From NCBI GenBank assembly GCA_045586385.1, contig JAZNAE010000041.1:1-9186 (forward strand): a stretch of DNA of 9,186 bases, read 5' to 3'. The position numbers and the translations under genes are program-made. Of this stretch, positions 1 through 6,358 are shown in pieces. The stretch is from Suilimivivens sp045586385 (GTDB lineage Bacteria; Bacillota; Clostridia; Lachnospirales; Lachnospiraceae). Each line of letters begins with the position of its first letter. Position 1 is the first letter of the stretch. The notes under the pieces were generated by a model that worked only from the letters and a program-made list of their open reading frames with translations, ran no database searches and was not told the origin of the DNA.

Positions 1-16
1 TACTGTTTTTTGGTTC

Positions 17-86
17 GTTTCTGTTCGAAACTTCTCTGAATCTTCTCAGAGCTGCATCTTCCGATGCTTCACATCTCTTGGATGTG
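17..86 (-). repeat. Array of four consecutive small hairpins in the leader RNA
   Basis: In transcript order: CACATC-CAAGA-GATGTG (86-70), GCATC-GGAA-GATGC (67-54), CTCTGA-GAAGAT-TCAGAG (51-34) and GTTTC-GAACA-GAAAC (31-17). All stems are perfect, 5-6 bp long, and separated by only 2-3 bases. Loops are purine-rich. None has a U-tract, so they are not terminators. Confidence 0.7.
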
Positions 87-98
87 TTGTACTCTTTA

Positions 99-136
99 GA
101 ATTTTCAGGGTTGCATTGCTGTTCGTTTGTCAAGGT
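99..136 (-). promoter_or_regulatory. Two boxA-like antitermination motifs in the leader
   Basis: On the minus strand, ACCTTGACAAAC (136-125) and ACCCTGAAAATTC (111-99) both resemble the Gram-positive rRNA boxA pattern around CTTTGAAAAC, the binding site for the NusB-NusE antitermination factors. The matches are degenerate. The first contains TTGACA, but no -10 box lies at the right distance, so it is not a third promoter. Confidence 0.35.
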
Positions 137-170
137 TCTGTCGGTCTGTTTCCTCAGACGCAACTCTGTT

Positions 171-199
171 ATCTTATCATGCGTCTTTTGTACTGTCAA
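171..199 (-). promoter_or_regulatory. Downstream tandem promoter P2 (TTGACA-17-TAAGAT) with A/T-rich upstream element
   Basis: A perfect -35 (199-194) and a 4-of-6 -10 (176-171) are separated by 17 bp. The stretch just upstream (about 200-232) is nearly all A and T with A- and T-runs, as in the UP elements that bind the alpha subunit at strong rRNA promoters. P1 lies about 145 bases upstream. Initiation would be near 164. Confidence 0.7.
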
Positions 200-288
200 G
201 ACCTTTTATATAATTTTTTTGAAAATTTTGAAGTCACATTTTCTGAATATATTTCAGTAATTTGACCTCTATTTTTCTCCAAAATATA

Positions 289-312
289 CCACCTATCATT
301 TTCAGACGGTGG
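289..312 (-). other. Hairpin at the 5' end of the P1 transcript
   Basis: CCACC (312-308) can pair with GGTGG (293-289) across a 14-base loop, right at the predicted P1 start. No U-tract follows, so it is unlikely to terminate. It may protect the 5' end or be a minor structure. Confidence 0.35.
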
Positions 313-318
313 ATTTTT

Positions 319-348
319 ATTATATCATCAAAACAAATTTATTGTCAA
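319..348 (-). promoter_or_regulatory. Upstream tandem promoter P1 (perfect TTGACA-18-TATAAT)
   Basis: Both hexamers match the sigma-A consensus perfectly: -35 at 348-343 and -10 at 324-319, spacer 18 bp. Initiation would be near 312. There is no coding sequence downstream in the window, which fits a stable RNA operon starting beyond the left edge. Confidence 0.75.
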
Positions 349-451
349 TATGTTAATTGCTCGAAATCGCAAGAATTACAAGAAATATAGTAGCTATGCA
401 TAAGACTGTTTTATATACTGCAACCGTGCAATGTTACTTTTCCGCAACACA

Positions 452-538
452 AAGTATCTATATGAGCATTTTTATCTATAAAGATACTTATTTTTAGATT
501 TTCGGTATCTGGAAACATACTTTTTTGTATAGATACTT
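452..538. repeat. 87-bp segment bounded by 11-bp inverted repeats
   Basis: AAGTATCTATA (452-462) and its exact reverse complement TATAGATACTT (528-538) bound the segment. An additional AGATACTT copy lies at 482-489 and a partial GTATCT at 505-510. The segment could fold into alternative hairpins. It has no transposase and no obvious target duplication. Confidence 0.5.
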
Positions 539-608
539 CTTTTCAATTAATTAAATCATTTCAGTTTACATAATTTTCGAAAAGGGATTCTAAAACAGCA
601 AAAATTTC

Positions 609-701
609 CTATAGACCGATAACCCCTTTCTCTACAACCGCAAAGTACATTTTCTCAACACTCATCGAGTGCATTTCCGCAATACCGTAGAGTAATTCAA
701 T
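609..701 (-). pseudogene. Possible 30-codon ORF or gene remnant behind a strong ribosome binding site
   Basis: AGTTGGAGGTG (minus strand, 720-710) is followed at about 9 bases by an ATT codon that opens a 30-residue frame ending in TAG; it contains MHSMSVEKMYFAVVEKGVIGL-type sequence (first ATG at 674). The same frame continues past the TAG, and two more stops, down to 411. ATT is a rare start, and the alternative TTG one base away gives only 12 codons in another frame. It may be a decayed gene, a real micro-ORF or chance. No family is recognised. Confidence 0.2.
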
Positions 702-742
702 CTGTCAAACACCTCCAACTAAAGACACCTCATCTTTCTCAT

Positions 743-771
743 AAAAAAGGCAAGCTTTTCTGCTCGCCTTT
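743..771 (-). terminator. Rho-independent terminator after the cvpA-like gene
   Basis: On the minus strand a 10-bp stem (AAAGGCGAGC with GCTTGCCTTT, one G-U pair) encloses AGAAAA and runs into a six-U tract. It begins 52 bases after the cvpA-like stop and ends the long minus-strand gene run. Confidence 0.93.
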
Positions 772-823
772 CGTAGTTTCTCTTATCCGATACTGTGCTA
801 TATGTTTTTCTATCACAAAACAA

Positions 824-1213
824 TCAAAGCAACGATAGTCCCCAATTTTTCAAAAAATGCACCAACAGCATTACAATAATTCCCGCCTCTGCAAATCCCA
901 GCACAATACCGAGCACTTTATCAAGCCCCTTTATAATAGGTAAATTAGCAATCAGCTTCACCGAAGTCAGCAGCACACTTACGATTCTGTAGACAATACA
1001 TACCACAGCCAGTACCGCCAACATTTGAATCACCTTACCGATTTCCCGGTTCATATAACTACCAACGGCACCCAAGATTAACACCACACATATTCCTGCT
1101 ACCGTCATGGCAACAAGTGAAATAAACTCTTTTACAATTCCCTTTTTAAATCCTGCCACCATTCTCCAAATGAAAATCAGGGCTATTATTATCAGGGCAA
1201 TATAATAATACAT
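824..1213 (-). CDS. CvpA family membrane protein (short form)
   Basis: A 129-residue integral membrane protein with four predicted helices at about 2-19, 30-51, 62-84 and 100-121. The family motif GFKKGIVKEF follows the first helix, and LPIIKGLDKVLGIVLGFAEA before the last helix is the characteristic CvpA segment. CvpA proteins are named for colicin V production in E. coli and have been linked to envelope integrity; the molecular activity is unknown. At 129 residues it is shorter than most relatives (about 160-200), lacking the usual C-terminal extension, but both ends look intact: GGAGT lies 7 bases before the ATG and a terminator follows the stop. It is the last gene of the transcription unit, directly after DUF5711. 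Confidence 0.85.
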   Translation of the reverse strand: MYYYIALIIIALIFIWRMVAGFKKGIVKEFISLVAMTVAGICVVLILGAVGSYMNREIGKVIQMLAVLAVVCIVYRIVSVLLTSVKLIANLPIIKGLDKVLGIVLGFAEAGIIVMLLVHFLKNWGLSLL

Positions 1214-1243
1214 TTACTTTACTCCATCTTTACCTGTATCAAT

Positions 1244-2455
1244 TTATTTTAATTCCATCACATCAATAGAACTGCTGGTTACTACCGTGTATCTATATGT
1301 AGCTGCCGTAGGTACTAAAAGTGCCACCGGCTTTTCAAACTCTCCTGTAAATTTATCAACACCTTTGACATTACATATCTGGCAATCCATATCATTATAA
1401 ATGATAATTTGGTCTTTGTTAAAAATGATGTCCGTATATTCTATGTCAAAGAACTGTGAGTGTACCTTGTTTCCGCTTGTATCATATACATCAAGGCGAT
1501 AGATAGACTCTCCTGTCTGATTTCTGAACACCAATCCCACATAACTTTCATTATAATAAATGCTTTGTATCTCTTCTTTAATAAGATTTGATGCCACATT
1601 GGAAGGTTTTTCAGATCCTTGGAAAAAGATTATCCTGTCATCGGAAACTGCAAATGCAACATTATTATTCATAAACTGCACATAGGGTACTACAGCACCT
1701 GCATAATCATATCCGCTTACATAATTATCACTTTCATTTTTACCTACTTCCCCAAAATTGAAAAATGCAACAGTGGATTTCATTTCTCCCCCATCTGCAT
1801 AAAAATAGGAAATTGCAAGTAATTTACCATTGGGCGAAAGCGATAGGCTCATGGGATATCCGCTTTTGTCCATGGTAGCTTTAATATCTACAATAGAAGT
1901 TTCTGTATCTGCATTTCCATCATATAACAAAATTCTTGTTACATCGGAATCATCTAAAACTGCGGCGACAACACCACTTTGCGAAACGCAGATATCTCTT
2001 ATGGGAAGATTTGTCCTCACTGTCCCTAACTGTCCGGTGCTGTTTACCACATATACAGTTCTTCCGTTATAGTCTCCGATGGCTGCAACATCTTCACATA
2101 TAGAAACCATGGGACTTTGCATCTCAAAGGTTTGATTCCAAAGTGCACTACCACTACTGCTTAAACAGCTGGCTCCATCTTTACTGTATAAAAGGATATT
2201 ATTCCCCAAACTCTTTACCTTTGCTTTTTGGACAATTGTCACGGGTTCGGAGCTCACATTAACACTTTCCGTAAAGACTTTATTCTGCCACTGCCATGCC
2301 AAAAAGACAATCACAACCACAATAAGAAAAAGAATTAACGCTCCACGATAAAAAACCGTCAGCTTATGGGTTTTTATTTTTTCCTTATAACTGATGGTAT
2401 TATTATTTTCTATTCTCTTTTCCCGTTCTTTCAAATAATCCCGAACATTGGACAT
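1244..2455 (-). CDS. DUF5711 family membrane-anchored protein, beta-propeller-like
   Basis: A 403-residue protein of unknown function. The N-terminal 30 residues are charged and cytosolic, followed by one hydrophobic helix (about 37-55, LILFLIVVVIVFLAW), then a large domain expected outside the membrane. That domain has repeated short beta-strand pairs of the kind seen in WD/PQQ-like propellers (for example NILLYSKDGASCLSSSGSALW, VAAIGDYNGRTVYVVNS, VAAVLDDSDVTRILLYD, KLLAISYFYAD), matching how DUF5711 proteins look. The ATG at 2455 has AGGAG 8 bases upstream. An ATG-TAA start-stop pair sits in frame immediately before it, too close to the ribosome binding site to be the main start. It is 30 bases upstream of the cvpA-like gene, so the two are cotranscribed and may act together at the envelope. 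No catalytic residues can be assigned. Confidence 0.85.
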   Translation of the reverse strand: MSNVRDYLKEREKRIENNNTISYKEKIKTHKLTVFYRGALILFLIVVVIVFLAWQWQNKVFTESVNVSSEPVTIVQKAKVKSLGNNILLYSKDGASCLSSSGSALWNQTFEMQSPMVSICEDVAAIGDYNGRTVYVVNSTGQLGTVRTNLPIRDICVSQSGVVAAVLDDSDVTRILLYDGNADTETSIVDIKATMDKSGYPMSLSLSPNGKLLAISYFYADGGEMKSTVAFFNFGEVGKNESDNYVSGYDYAGAVVPYVQFMNNNVAFAVSDDRIIFFQGSEKPSNVASNLIKEEIQSIYYNESYVGLVFRNQTGESIYRLDVYDTSGNKVHSQFFDIEYTDIIFNKDQIIIYNDMDCQICNVKGVDKFTGEFEKPVALLVPTAATYRYTVVTSSSIDVMELK

Positions 2456-2471
2456 TTACATTTCTCCTATT

Positions 2472-2485
2472 GTCTGCATGCAGAC
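2472..2485. promoter_or_regulatory. Perfect 14-bp palindrome upstream of the DUF5711 gene
   Basis: GTCTGCATGCAGAC is a perfect palindrome ending a few bases before the AGGAG ribosome binding site of the DUF5711 gene. As DNA it could be a dimeric operator; as RNA it could fold a 5-bp hairpin close to the ribosome binding site. No convincing promoter is seen beside it, so the role is unknown. Confidence 0.4.
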
Positions 2486-2517
2486 GGCCGATTTACAAAT
2501 TCCTTTAAGCAACAATC

Positions 2518-2558
2518 TACGCCCTCCCTGTTTTCATTCGTCGCACGGGAAGGGCGTA
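2518..2558 (-). terminator. GC-rich hairpin after galM, possible terminator or attenuator
   Basis: Arms 2518-2528 and 2547-2558 pair over 11 bp with a single-base bulge and enclose an 18-base loop; the stem contains CGCCC/GGGCG. It starts 22 bases after the galM stop. On the minus strand it is followed by only moderately U-rich sequence (GATTGTTGCTT); the plus-strand side has a better T-rich tail. It may reduce rather than stop transcription into the DUF5711 gene, or protect the 3' end of the galM message. Confidence 0.5.
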
Positions 2559-2580
2559 TCTTTTGTCTTATTAAACATAT

Positions 2581-3627
2581 TTATTCTGTTATAAACTGAT
2601 ATATTGTTACCGTATCATATTCTCTGTCCGGTCCATAAACCGCAGACGGAAATTCCGGTTTGTTTGCTGTATCCGGATAATACTGTGTTTCCAGGCAAAA
2701 GCCACATCTTACATCATACATTGCATTACCTTTACCTTTTTCCGGTTCAATGCAGTTTCCGGCATAAAACTGTACTCCGGGCAAATCAGTGAATACCTTC
2801 ATAACTCTTCCTGTTGTCTCTTCTTTTACGGTTGCAAACTCTCTTAAAGTCCCCTCTTCTCCGTCAAGAACCCAGTTGTGATCATATCCTTTTACCAATT
2901 TCAATTGCTCATTGTCCGCACCAATATCTTTTCCGATTTTTTTCGCACCACGAAAATCAAAAGGTGTTCCCTCAACTGTAGCAAATTCACCTGTCGGTAT
3001 AGCACCTTCCACAACAGGTGTATAATAGGACGCCTTCATTTGTAAAATATGATCATGAATCTTTTCTCCGTCGTGTCCTGCCAGGTTAAAATATGTATGA
3101 TTGGTCAAATTCAAAATTGTATCTTTGTCGCTACTTCCCGTATAATGAAGCTTTAATTCGTTATCCTCTGTCACGCTGTAAGTAACACTTATCTTCTTAT
3201 TTCCGGGGAATCCCATGTTTCCGTCCGCATCTTCCAAAGTAAATGTTACACTATTTTCACCTTCCGTAGCATCCCACACACATTTGTGGTATCCAATATC
3301 TTTGTGGCTATGTAAATTATTTTCGCCATCATTTACATCAAGCTGATATTTTACGCCATTAATCTCAAAAGATGCACCACCGATTCTGTTTGCATTTGGT
3401 CCGATGGTTGCGCCAAAAAAACTACCATTCTCAAAATATTCTTCCAACGTATCGAAACCAAGAACAATATCCTCTGCCTTTCCTGCTTTATCAGGAACAA
3501 ATAAATTTACTAAAATTGCTCCGTAATTAATTACCCCTGCTTTCATTCCCTTGCTGTTTGAAATAAAATATCTGCTGATTTCTTCACCGTTTTTTGTTTT
3601 CCCAAAAAATTCTTTTACTACTGCCAT
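2581..3627 (-). CDS. galM: Aldose 1-epimerase (galactose mutarotase)
   Basis: A 348-residue cytosolic enzyme that interconverts alpha and beta anomers of galactose and glucose, feeding the Leloir pathway. Family active-site residues are present: Arg81 in PNANRIGG, His106 in NNLHSH (substrate binding), His177 in TNHTYFNLAG (general acid), Asp249 in GYDHNWVL and Glu313 in CLETQYYPD (general base). Length is normal for the family. The sequence GCGAGGG lies 8 bases before the ATG. It sits 27 bases after recR, with no promoter or terminator in between, so it is probably expressed with the DNA-repair genes. No other galactose gene (galK, galT, galE) is in the window, so a housekeeping role or a general aldose substrate is as likely as dedicated galactose use. 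Confidence 0.95.
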   Translation of the reverse strand: MAVVKEFFGKTKNGEEISRYFISNSKGMKAGVINYGAILVNLFVPDKAGKAEDIVLGFDTLEEYFENGSFFGATIGPNANRIGGASFEINGVKYQLDVNDGENNLHSHKDIGYHKCVWDATEGENSVTFTLEDADGNMGFPGNKKISVTYSVTEDNELKLHYTGSSDKDTILNLTNHTYFNLAGHDGEKIHDHILQMKASYYTPVVEGAIPTGEFATVEGTPFDFRGAKKIGKDIGADNEQLKLVKGYDHNWVLDGEEGTLREFATVKEETTGRVMKVFTDLPGVQFYAGNCIEPEKGKGNAMYDVRCGFCLETQYYPDTANKPEFPSAVYGPDREYDTVTIYQFITE

Positions 3628-3654
3628 GTTAAATACCCTCGCCTTCTTTTTGTA

Positions 3655-4251
3655 TTAAAGTTCCGTCCTTCCTTCCAAGGCACGGAGTAGAGTCACTTCG
3701 TCAATGTACTCTAAATCGCCTCCAACCGGCACACCACTGGCAATTCTGGTAACCCTGATACCGGTAGGCTTAATCAACTTACCGATATACATAGCCGTGG
3801 TTTCTCCTTCCAAGCTGGAATTGGTGGCAATAATTACTTCCTCCACATCTCCCTCAAGCCGCTTAATAAGTTCCTTGAGTTTAATATCACCCGGCCCGAT
3901 TCCAAGCATAGGGGATATTGCCCCATGAAGGACATGATACACGCCTTCATATTTACCGGTTTTCTCATAGGCCGCCAAATCTCTGGAATTTTCTACGACC
4001 ATAATAATTCCGTGGTTTCTTTTATCATTACTGCAAATAGGACACACTTCCTTATCTGTAAGTGTATAGCACTCACTGCAATAACGCACATTTTCCTTGG
4101 CATCCATAATTGTCTTGGCAAGCCGATTCACTTTTTCTTTCGGCATATTGATTAAATGAAAGGCCAGTCTCTGTGCCGACTTTGCTCCGATTCCGGGAAG
4201 CCCTGCAAGCTCATCTATTAATTTATTAATATGTCCGCTGTACAGTTCCAT
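3655..4251 (-). CDS. recR: Recombination mediator protein RecR
   Basis: A 198-residue protein, the usual RecR length, that works with RecF and RecO to load RecA on gapped DNA covered by SSB. The N-terminal helix-hairpin-helix is visible as LAGLPGIGAKSAQRLAFHL (about 15-33), then a four-cysteine zinc finger (C58, C61, C70, C73), then a Toprim domain starting IIMVVENSRDLAAYE (about 82-96) with the YHVLHG segment. The C-terminal part carries ATNSSLEGETTA and the SGVPVGGDLEYID segment seen across the family. The ATG overlaps the ybaB stop codon, with GGAGGA 11 bases upstream inside ybaB. The next gene, galM, follows after 27 bases, so recR is in the middle of a longer transcript. Confidence 0.97.
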   Translation of the reverse strand: MELYSGHINKLIDELAGLPGIGAKSAQRLAFHLINMPKEKVNRLAKTIMDAKENVRYCSECYTLTDKEVCPICSNDKRNHGIIMVVENSRDLAAYEKTGKYEGVYHVLHGAISPMLGIGPGDIKLKELIKRLEGDVEEVIIATNSSLEGETTAMYIGKLIKPTGIRVTRIASGVPVGGDLEYIDEVTLLRALEGRTEL

Positions 4252-4601
4252 TAGAAGGGAAATCCTCCTCCCATGGAAAGACCGCCGGTCATCTTACTCA
4301 TGGCATCTGCACTTGCCGCGTCTGCCATACGAAGCGCTTCGTTGGTTGCTGCCATTACAAGATCTTCTAATGTTTCAATATCATCTGGATCTACTGCTTC
4401 TTCGGAAAGCTTTACTTTCGTTACTTCTTTCTTACCGGTTACTGTCACCTCAACGGCTCCACCGCCTGCTTTTGCAGTAAATTCCTTTGTTTCTAATTCT
4501 TTCTGATTTTCTTCCATCTGACGCTGCATTCTCTGTGCCTGTTTCATCAGATTGTTCATGTTACCGGGCATTCCGCCGGGAAATCCTCCACGCTTTGCCA
4601 T
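4251..4601 (-). CDS. ybaB: YbaB/EbfC family nucleoid-associated DNA-binding protein
   Basis: A 116-residue protein of the family that binds DNA as a tweezer-like dimer and is almost always encoded between dnaX and recR. The N-terminus is rich in Gly and Met (GGFPGGMPGNMNNLMKQAQ), followed by a charged helix (QRQMEENQKELE, about 28-40), the conserved core GGGAVEVTVTGKKEVTKVKL (about 47-66), the DDIETLEDLV motif, and a second helix with NEALRMADAASADAM. It ends in a Gly-rich tail (GGLSMGGGFPF). This order and length are normal for the family. GGAAGG precedes the ATG. Its stop codon shares one base with the recR start (TAATG), which predicts translational coupling and roughly matched amounts. 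The role in recombination or nucleoid structure is known only in outline for the family. Confidence 0.95.
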   Translation of the reverse strand: MAKRGGFPGGMPGNMNNLMKQAQRMQRQMEENQKELETKEFTAKAGGGAVEVTVTGKKEVTKVKLSEEAVDPDDIETLEDLVMAATNEALRMADAASADAMSKMTGGLSMGGGFPF

Positions 4602-4639
4602 TTCTTTATTCCTTCCTTTTTTGTATTACATATCACTTT

Positions 4640-4669
4640 ATTTTACTATTACCGACAGCCCTATTTCAA
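4640..4669 (-). promoter_or_regulatory. Candidate promoter for ybaB-recR-galM
   Basis: TTGAAA (4669-4664) and TAAAAT (4645-4640) each match 5 of 6 consensus bases with an 18-bp spacer, in the 85-base gap between dnaX and ybaB. Initiation would be near 4633. No terminator is visible after dnaX, so this would be an internal promoter of a longer unit. AT-rich gaps often contain such matches, so support is moderate. Confidence 0.4.
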
Positions 4670-4686
4670 GTGCAAAGTGTATGTCT

Positions 4687-6306
4687 CTAAAACTCACCTG
4701 CAAAGTCATCATCCTCTTCAATTTCCTCTATTTCCATGTGTATGGATTCGGAAACAATTTTCGTTAAATCCGGAAATAGTTCTTGCAAAGAACGTCCACC
4801 ATCTCCGCCTTGTACCATGAGTTCTATTTCCTTTCCGGCATATTCGGAAAGAATTTTCTGCAATTCTTCTTTATGCCCCGCCTGCCTGAAATAGTCTGTA
4901 GGTAGCCCGTCCTGTACCACGATAAGCAGTTTGCCGTCACTTCCCAAACTGGGGTAAGCTGTTTTTAAATATGTTTTCATGGGATTTGGTGCTTCCGCTA
5001 CCGCTACTGCCCATTTACTCACAACCCTGCTTACATCCTCCGGGATTGCCTTAGGCAAAGGTGCCCGCGGTGCCTGCTCCACAGCCATACTGCTTGCCGT
5101 CATACCCGGCTGCATGCTCTGTAGCATATCGGCACTGATATTCATGGGAATACCCTGTTCCACTTTTTGCTCCAGCTGCCTAATCCGATCTGTCAGTGAC
5201 TGCGTATCGGTCTCCATTGCAGGCCTGCAAAGTTTAATTAAGTTCATCTCTATCAAAATACGTTTCTGGGTAGCATAGCGGATTTGTCCGGAAAGTTCTG
5301 AAAGCACCCGGATATATCGCATAATCACATCATGCTCTGCCATCTGCGCTTCTTCTTTCAGCCTTACCAGATTATCGGAGGATACATCAATCACATCTTC
5401 TGCGCCGTCAGCTGTTTTTACCAGCAATAAATTTCTTAAATACCACGTAAAATCTGCTACGAACTGAGCCAGTTCACGTCCCTGTATTACCATTTCTTCC
5501 AAAATAGTTATGGCACCGGTCACATCTCCCTTAAGCACTACGCGAAAGAGTCTGCTGAACACTTCCGTATCCACTGCCCCAAGCACATCCAACACTTTAT
5601 CGTAAGTAAGTTCCTGTCCGAAATGGAATGCAATACACTGGTCCAAAAGACTAAGCGCATCACGCATAGAACCGTCAGCAGTTTTTGCAATATAGCGGAT
5701 GGCTTTATCCTCCACAGAAACATTTTCAATGCTTGTGAGTTCTTTTAACCGTTCCGAAATAGTATCTATTGTAATTCGTTTAAAATCATAACGCTGACAC
5801 CTGGAAAGAATCGTGATGGGAATCTTATGCACTTCCGTGGTTGCCAAAATAAAAATTACATACGAAGGCGGCTCCTCCAACGTCTTAAGAAGGGCATTGA
5901 AAGCTCCGATGGAAAGCATATGAACTTCGTCAATAATATAAACCTTATATTTACCTTCTGCCGGAGAATAAGAAACCTCTTCTACAATTTCCCTGATGTT
6001 ATCCACACCGTTATTGGACGCCGCATCTATTTCTATGACATTCATGCTGGCTCCCGCCGCAATGGTCCTGCATACGGCACACTCACCACAAGGACTTCCG
6101 TCCTTAGGGTTTTCACAATTTACAGCCTTCGCAAAAATCTTTGCTATGGTTGTCTTACCTGTACCCCTTGTTCCGCAAAAAAGATAAGCATGCGAAGTAC
6201 GTCCTGCCACTATTTGGTTTTTAAGAGTCGTTACAATATGTTCCTGCCCTTTCACGTCCTCAAAGGATGCGGGGCGGAATTTTCTGTAAAGAGCTGTATA
6301 TGACAT
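4687..6306 (-). CDS. dnaX: DNA polymerase III subunit gamma/tau (clamp loader ATPase)
   Basis: A 539-residue AAA+ subunit of the clamp-loader complex that opens the beta sliding clamp and loads it at primer ends during replication. It starts with the classic YRKFRP...F.D..GQ segment. Walker A is GTRGTGKT (45-52), the zinc-binding cysteines are at about 64, 73, 76 and 79, Walker B is YIIDEVH (about 123-129), and the sensor and arginine-finger region carries ATTEVHKIPxTILSRCQR (155-172). A variable linker (about 370-430) precedes a C-terminal domain and a strongly acidic tail (EIEEIEEDDD). GGAAGGAAA precedes the ATG. I found no in-phase A-rich slippery site like the one E. coli uses to make gamma, so one full-length product is expected. 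It is followed by ybaB and recR, the standard bacterial arrangement. The SRP RNA gene that precedes dnaX in Bacillus is not in the 52-base gap upstream. Confidence 0.97.
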   Translation of the reverse strand: MSYTALYRKFRPASFEDVKGQEHIVTTLKNQIVAGRTSHAYLFCGTRGTGKTTIAKIFAKAVNCENPKDGSPCGECAVCRTIAAGASMNVIEIDAASNNGVDNIREIVEEVSYSPAEGKYKVYIIDEVHMLSIGAFNALLKTLEEPPSYVIFILATTEVHKIPITILSRCQRYDFKRITIDTISERLKELTSIENVSVEDKAIRYIAKTADGSMRDALSLLDQCIAFHFGQELTYDKVLDVLGAVDTEVFSRLFRVVLKGDVTGAITILEEMVIQGRELAQFVADFTWYLRNLLLVKTADGAEDVIDVSSDNLVRLKEEAQMAEHDVIMRYIRVLSELSGQIRYATQKRILIEMNLIKLCRPAMETDTQSLTDRIRQLEQKVEQGIPMNISADMLQSMQPGMTASSMAVEQAPRAPLPKAIPEDVSRVVSKWAVAVAEAPNPMKTYLKTAYPSLGSDGKLLIVVQDGLPTDYFRQAGHKEELQKILSEYAGKEIELMVQGGDGGRSLQELFPDLTKIVSESIHMEIEEIEEDDDFAGEF

Positions 6307-6358
6307 GTTACGTCTTTCCTTCCGTGGCGGCCTTTATCTTTAAACCTGCCTGCTTTAC

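Larger units (their letters stand above)
1..164 (-). ncRNA. Untranslated leader of an operon beyond the left edge, probably rRNA
   Basis: From the predicted P2 start to the window edge no ribosome binding site or credible minus-strand ORF is seen. The stretch carries boxA-like motifs and four consecutive small hairpins. Strong tandem promoters, an A/T-rich upstream element and a long structured leader are features of rRNA operons. In B. subtilis the dnaX-yaaK-recR group is also followed by an rRNA operon in the same direction. No mature 16S sequence is in the window, so the identity is inferred; a tRNA operon is the main alternative. Confidence 0.6.
350..742. other. AT-rich intergenic region without a convincing gene
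   Basis: About 390 bases between the terminator and the tandem promoters. No supported gene, tRNA or known riboswitch is visible. It holds GTATCT-type inverted repeats (452-538), a TTTTCGAAAA palindrome (574-583) and a minus-strand frame broken by three stops (411-707). A strong GGAGGT sequence (716-711, minus) is followed at 9 bases by ATT and at 10 bases by TTG, but not by ATG. Confidence 0.6.

Noticed and set aside
90..98. TACTCTTTA on the plus strand, close to a boxA consensus
   Set aside because: It is on the strand opposite both promoters and no plus-strand rRNA follows it in the window.
78..260. 60-codon plus-strand ORF in the leader region
   Set aside because: No ribosome binding site; composition is Phe/Cys/Ser-rich as expected from the reverse of an A-rich promoter region; it overlaps P2 and its upstream element.
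677..708. TTGACA at 708-703 (minus) as a promoter for the intergenic frame
   Set aside because: No -10 box better than 3 of 6 at 16-18 bp.
5158..5172. A-run in dnaX considered as a programmed frameshift site for a short gamma product
   Set aside because: Only five A residues, and the phase is CAA-AAA-G rather than the slippery X-XXY-YYZ arrangement.
5827..6303. 158-codon plus-strand ORF inside dnaX
   Set aside because: It lies wholly opposite the conserved ATPase domain of dnaX, shows no family motif and has no ribosome binding site; a shadow frame.
6307..6358. SRP RNA gene upstream of dnaX, as in Bacillus
   Set aside because: The gap is only 52 bases and shows no SRP Alu or S-domain sequence.
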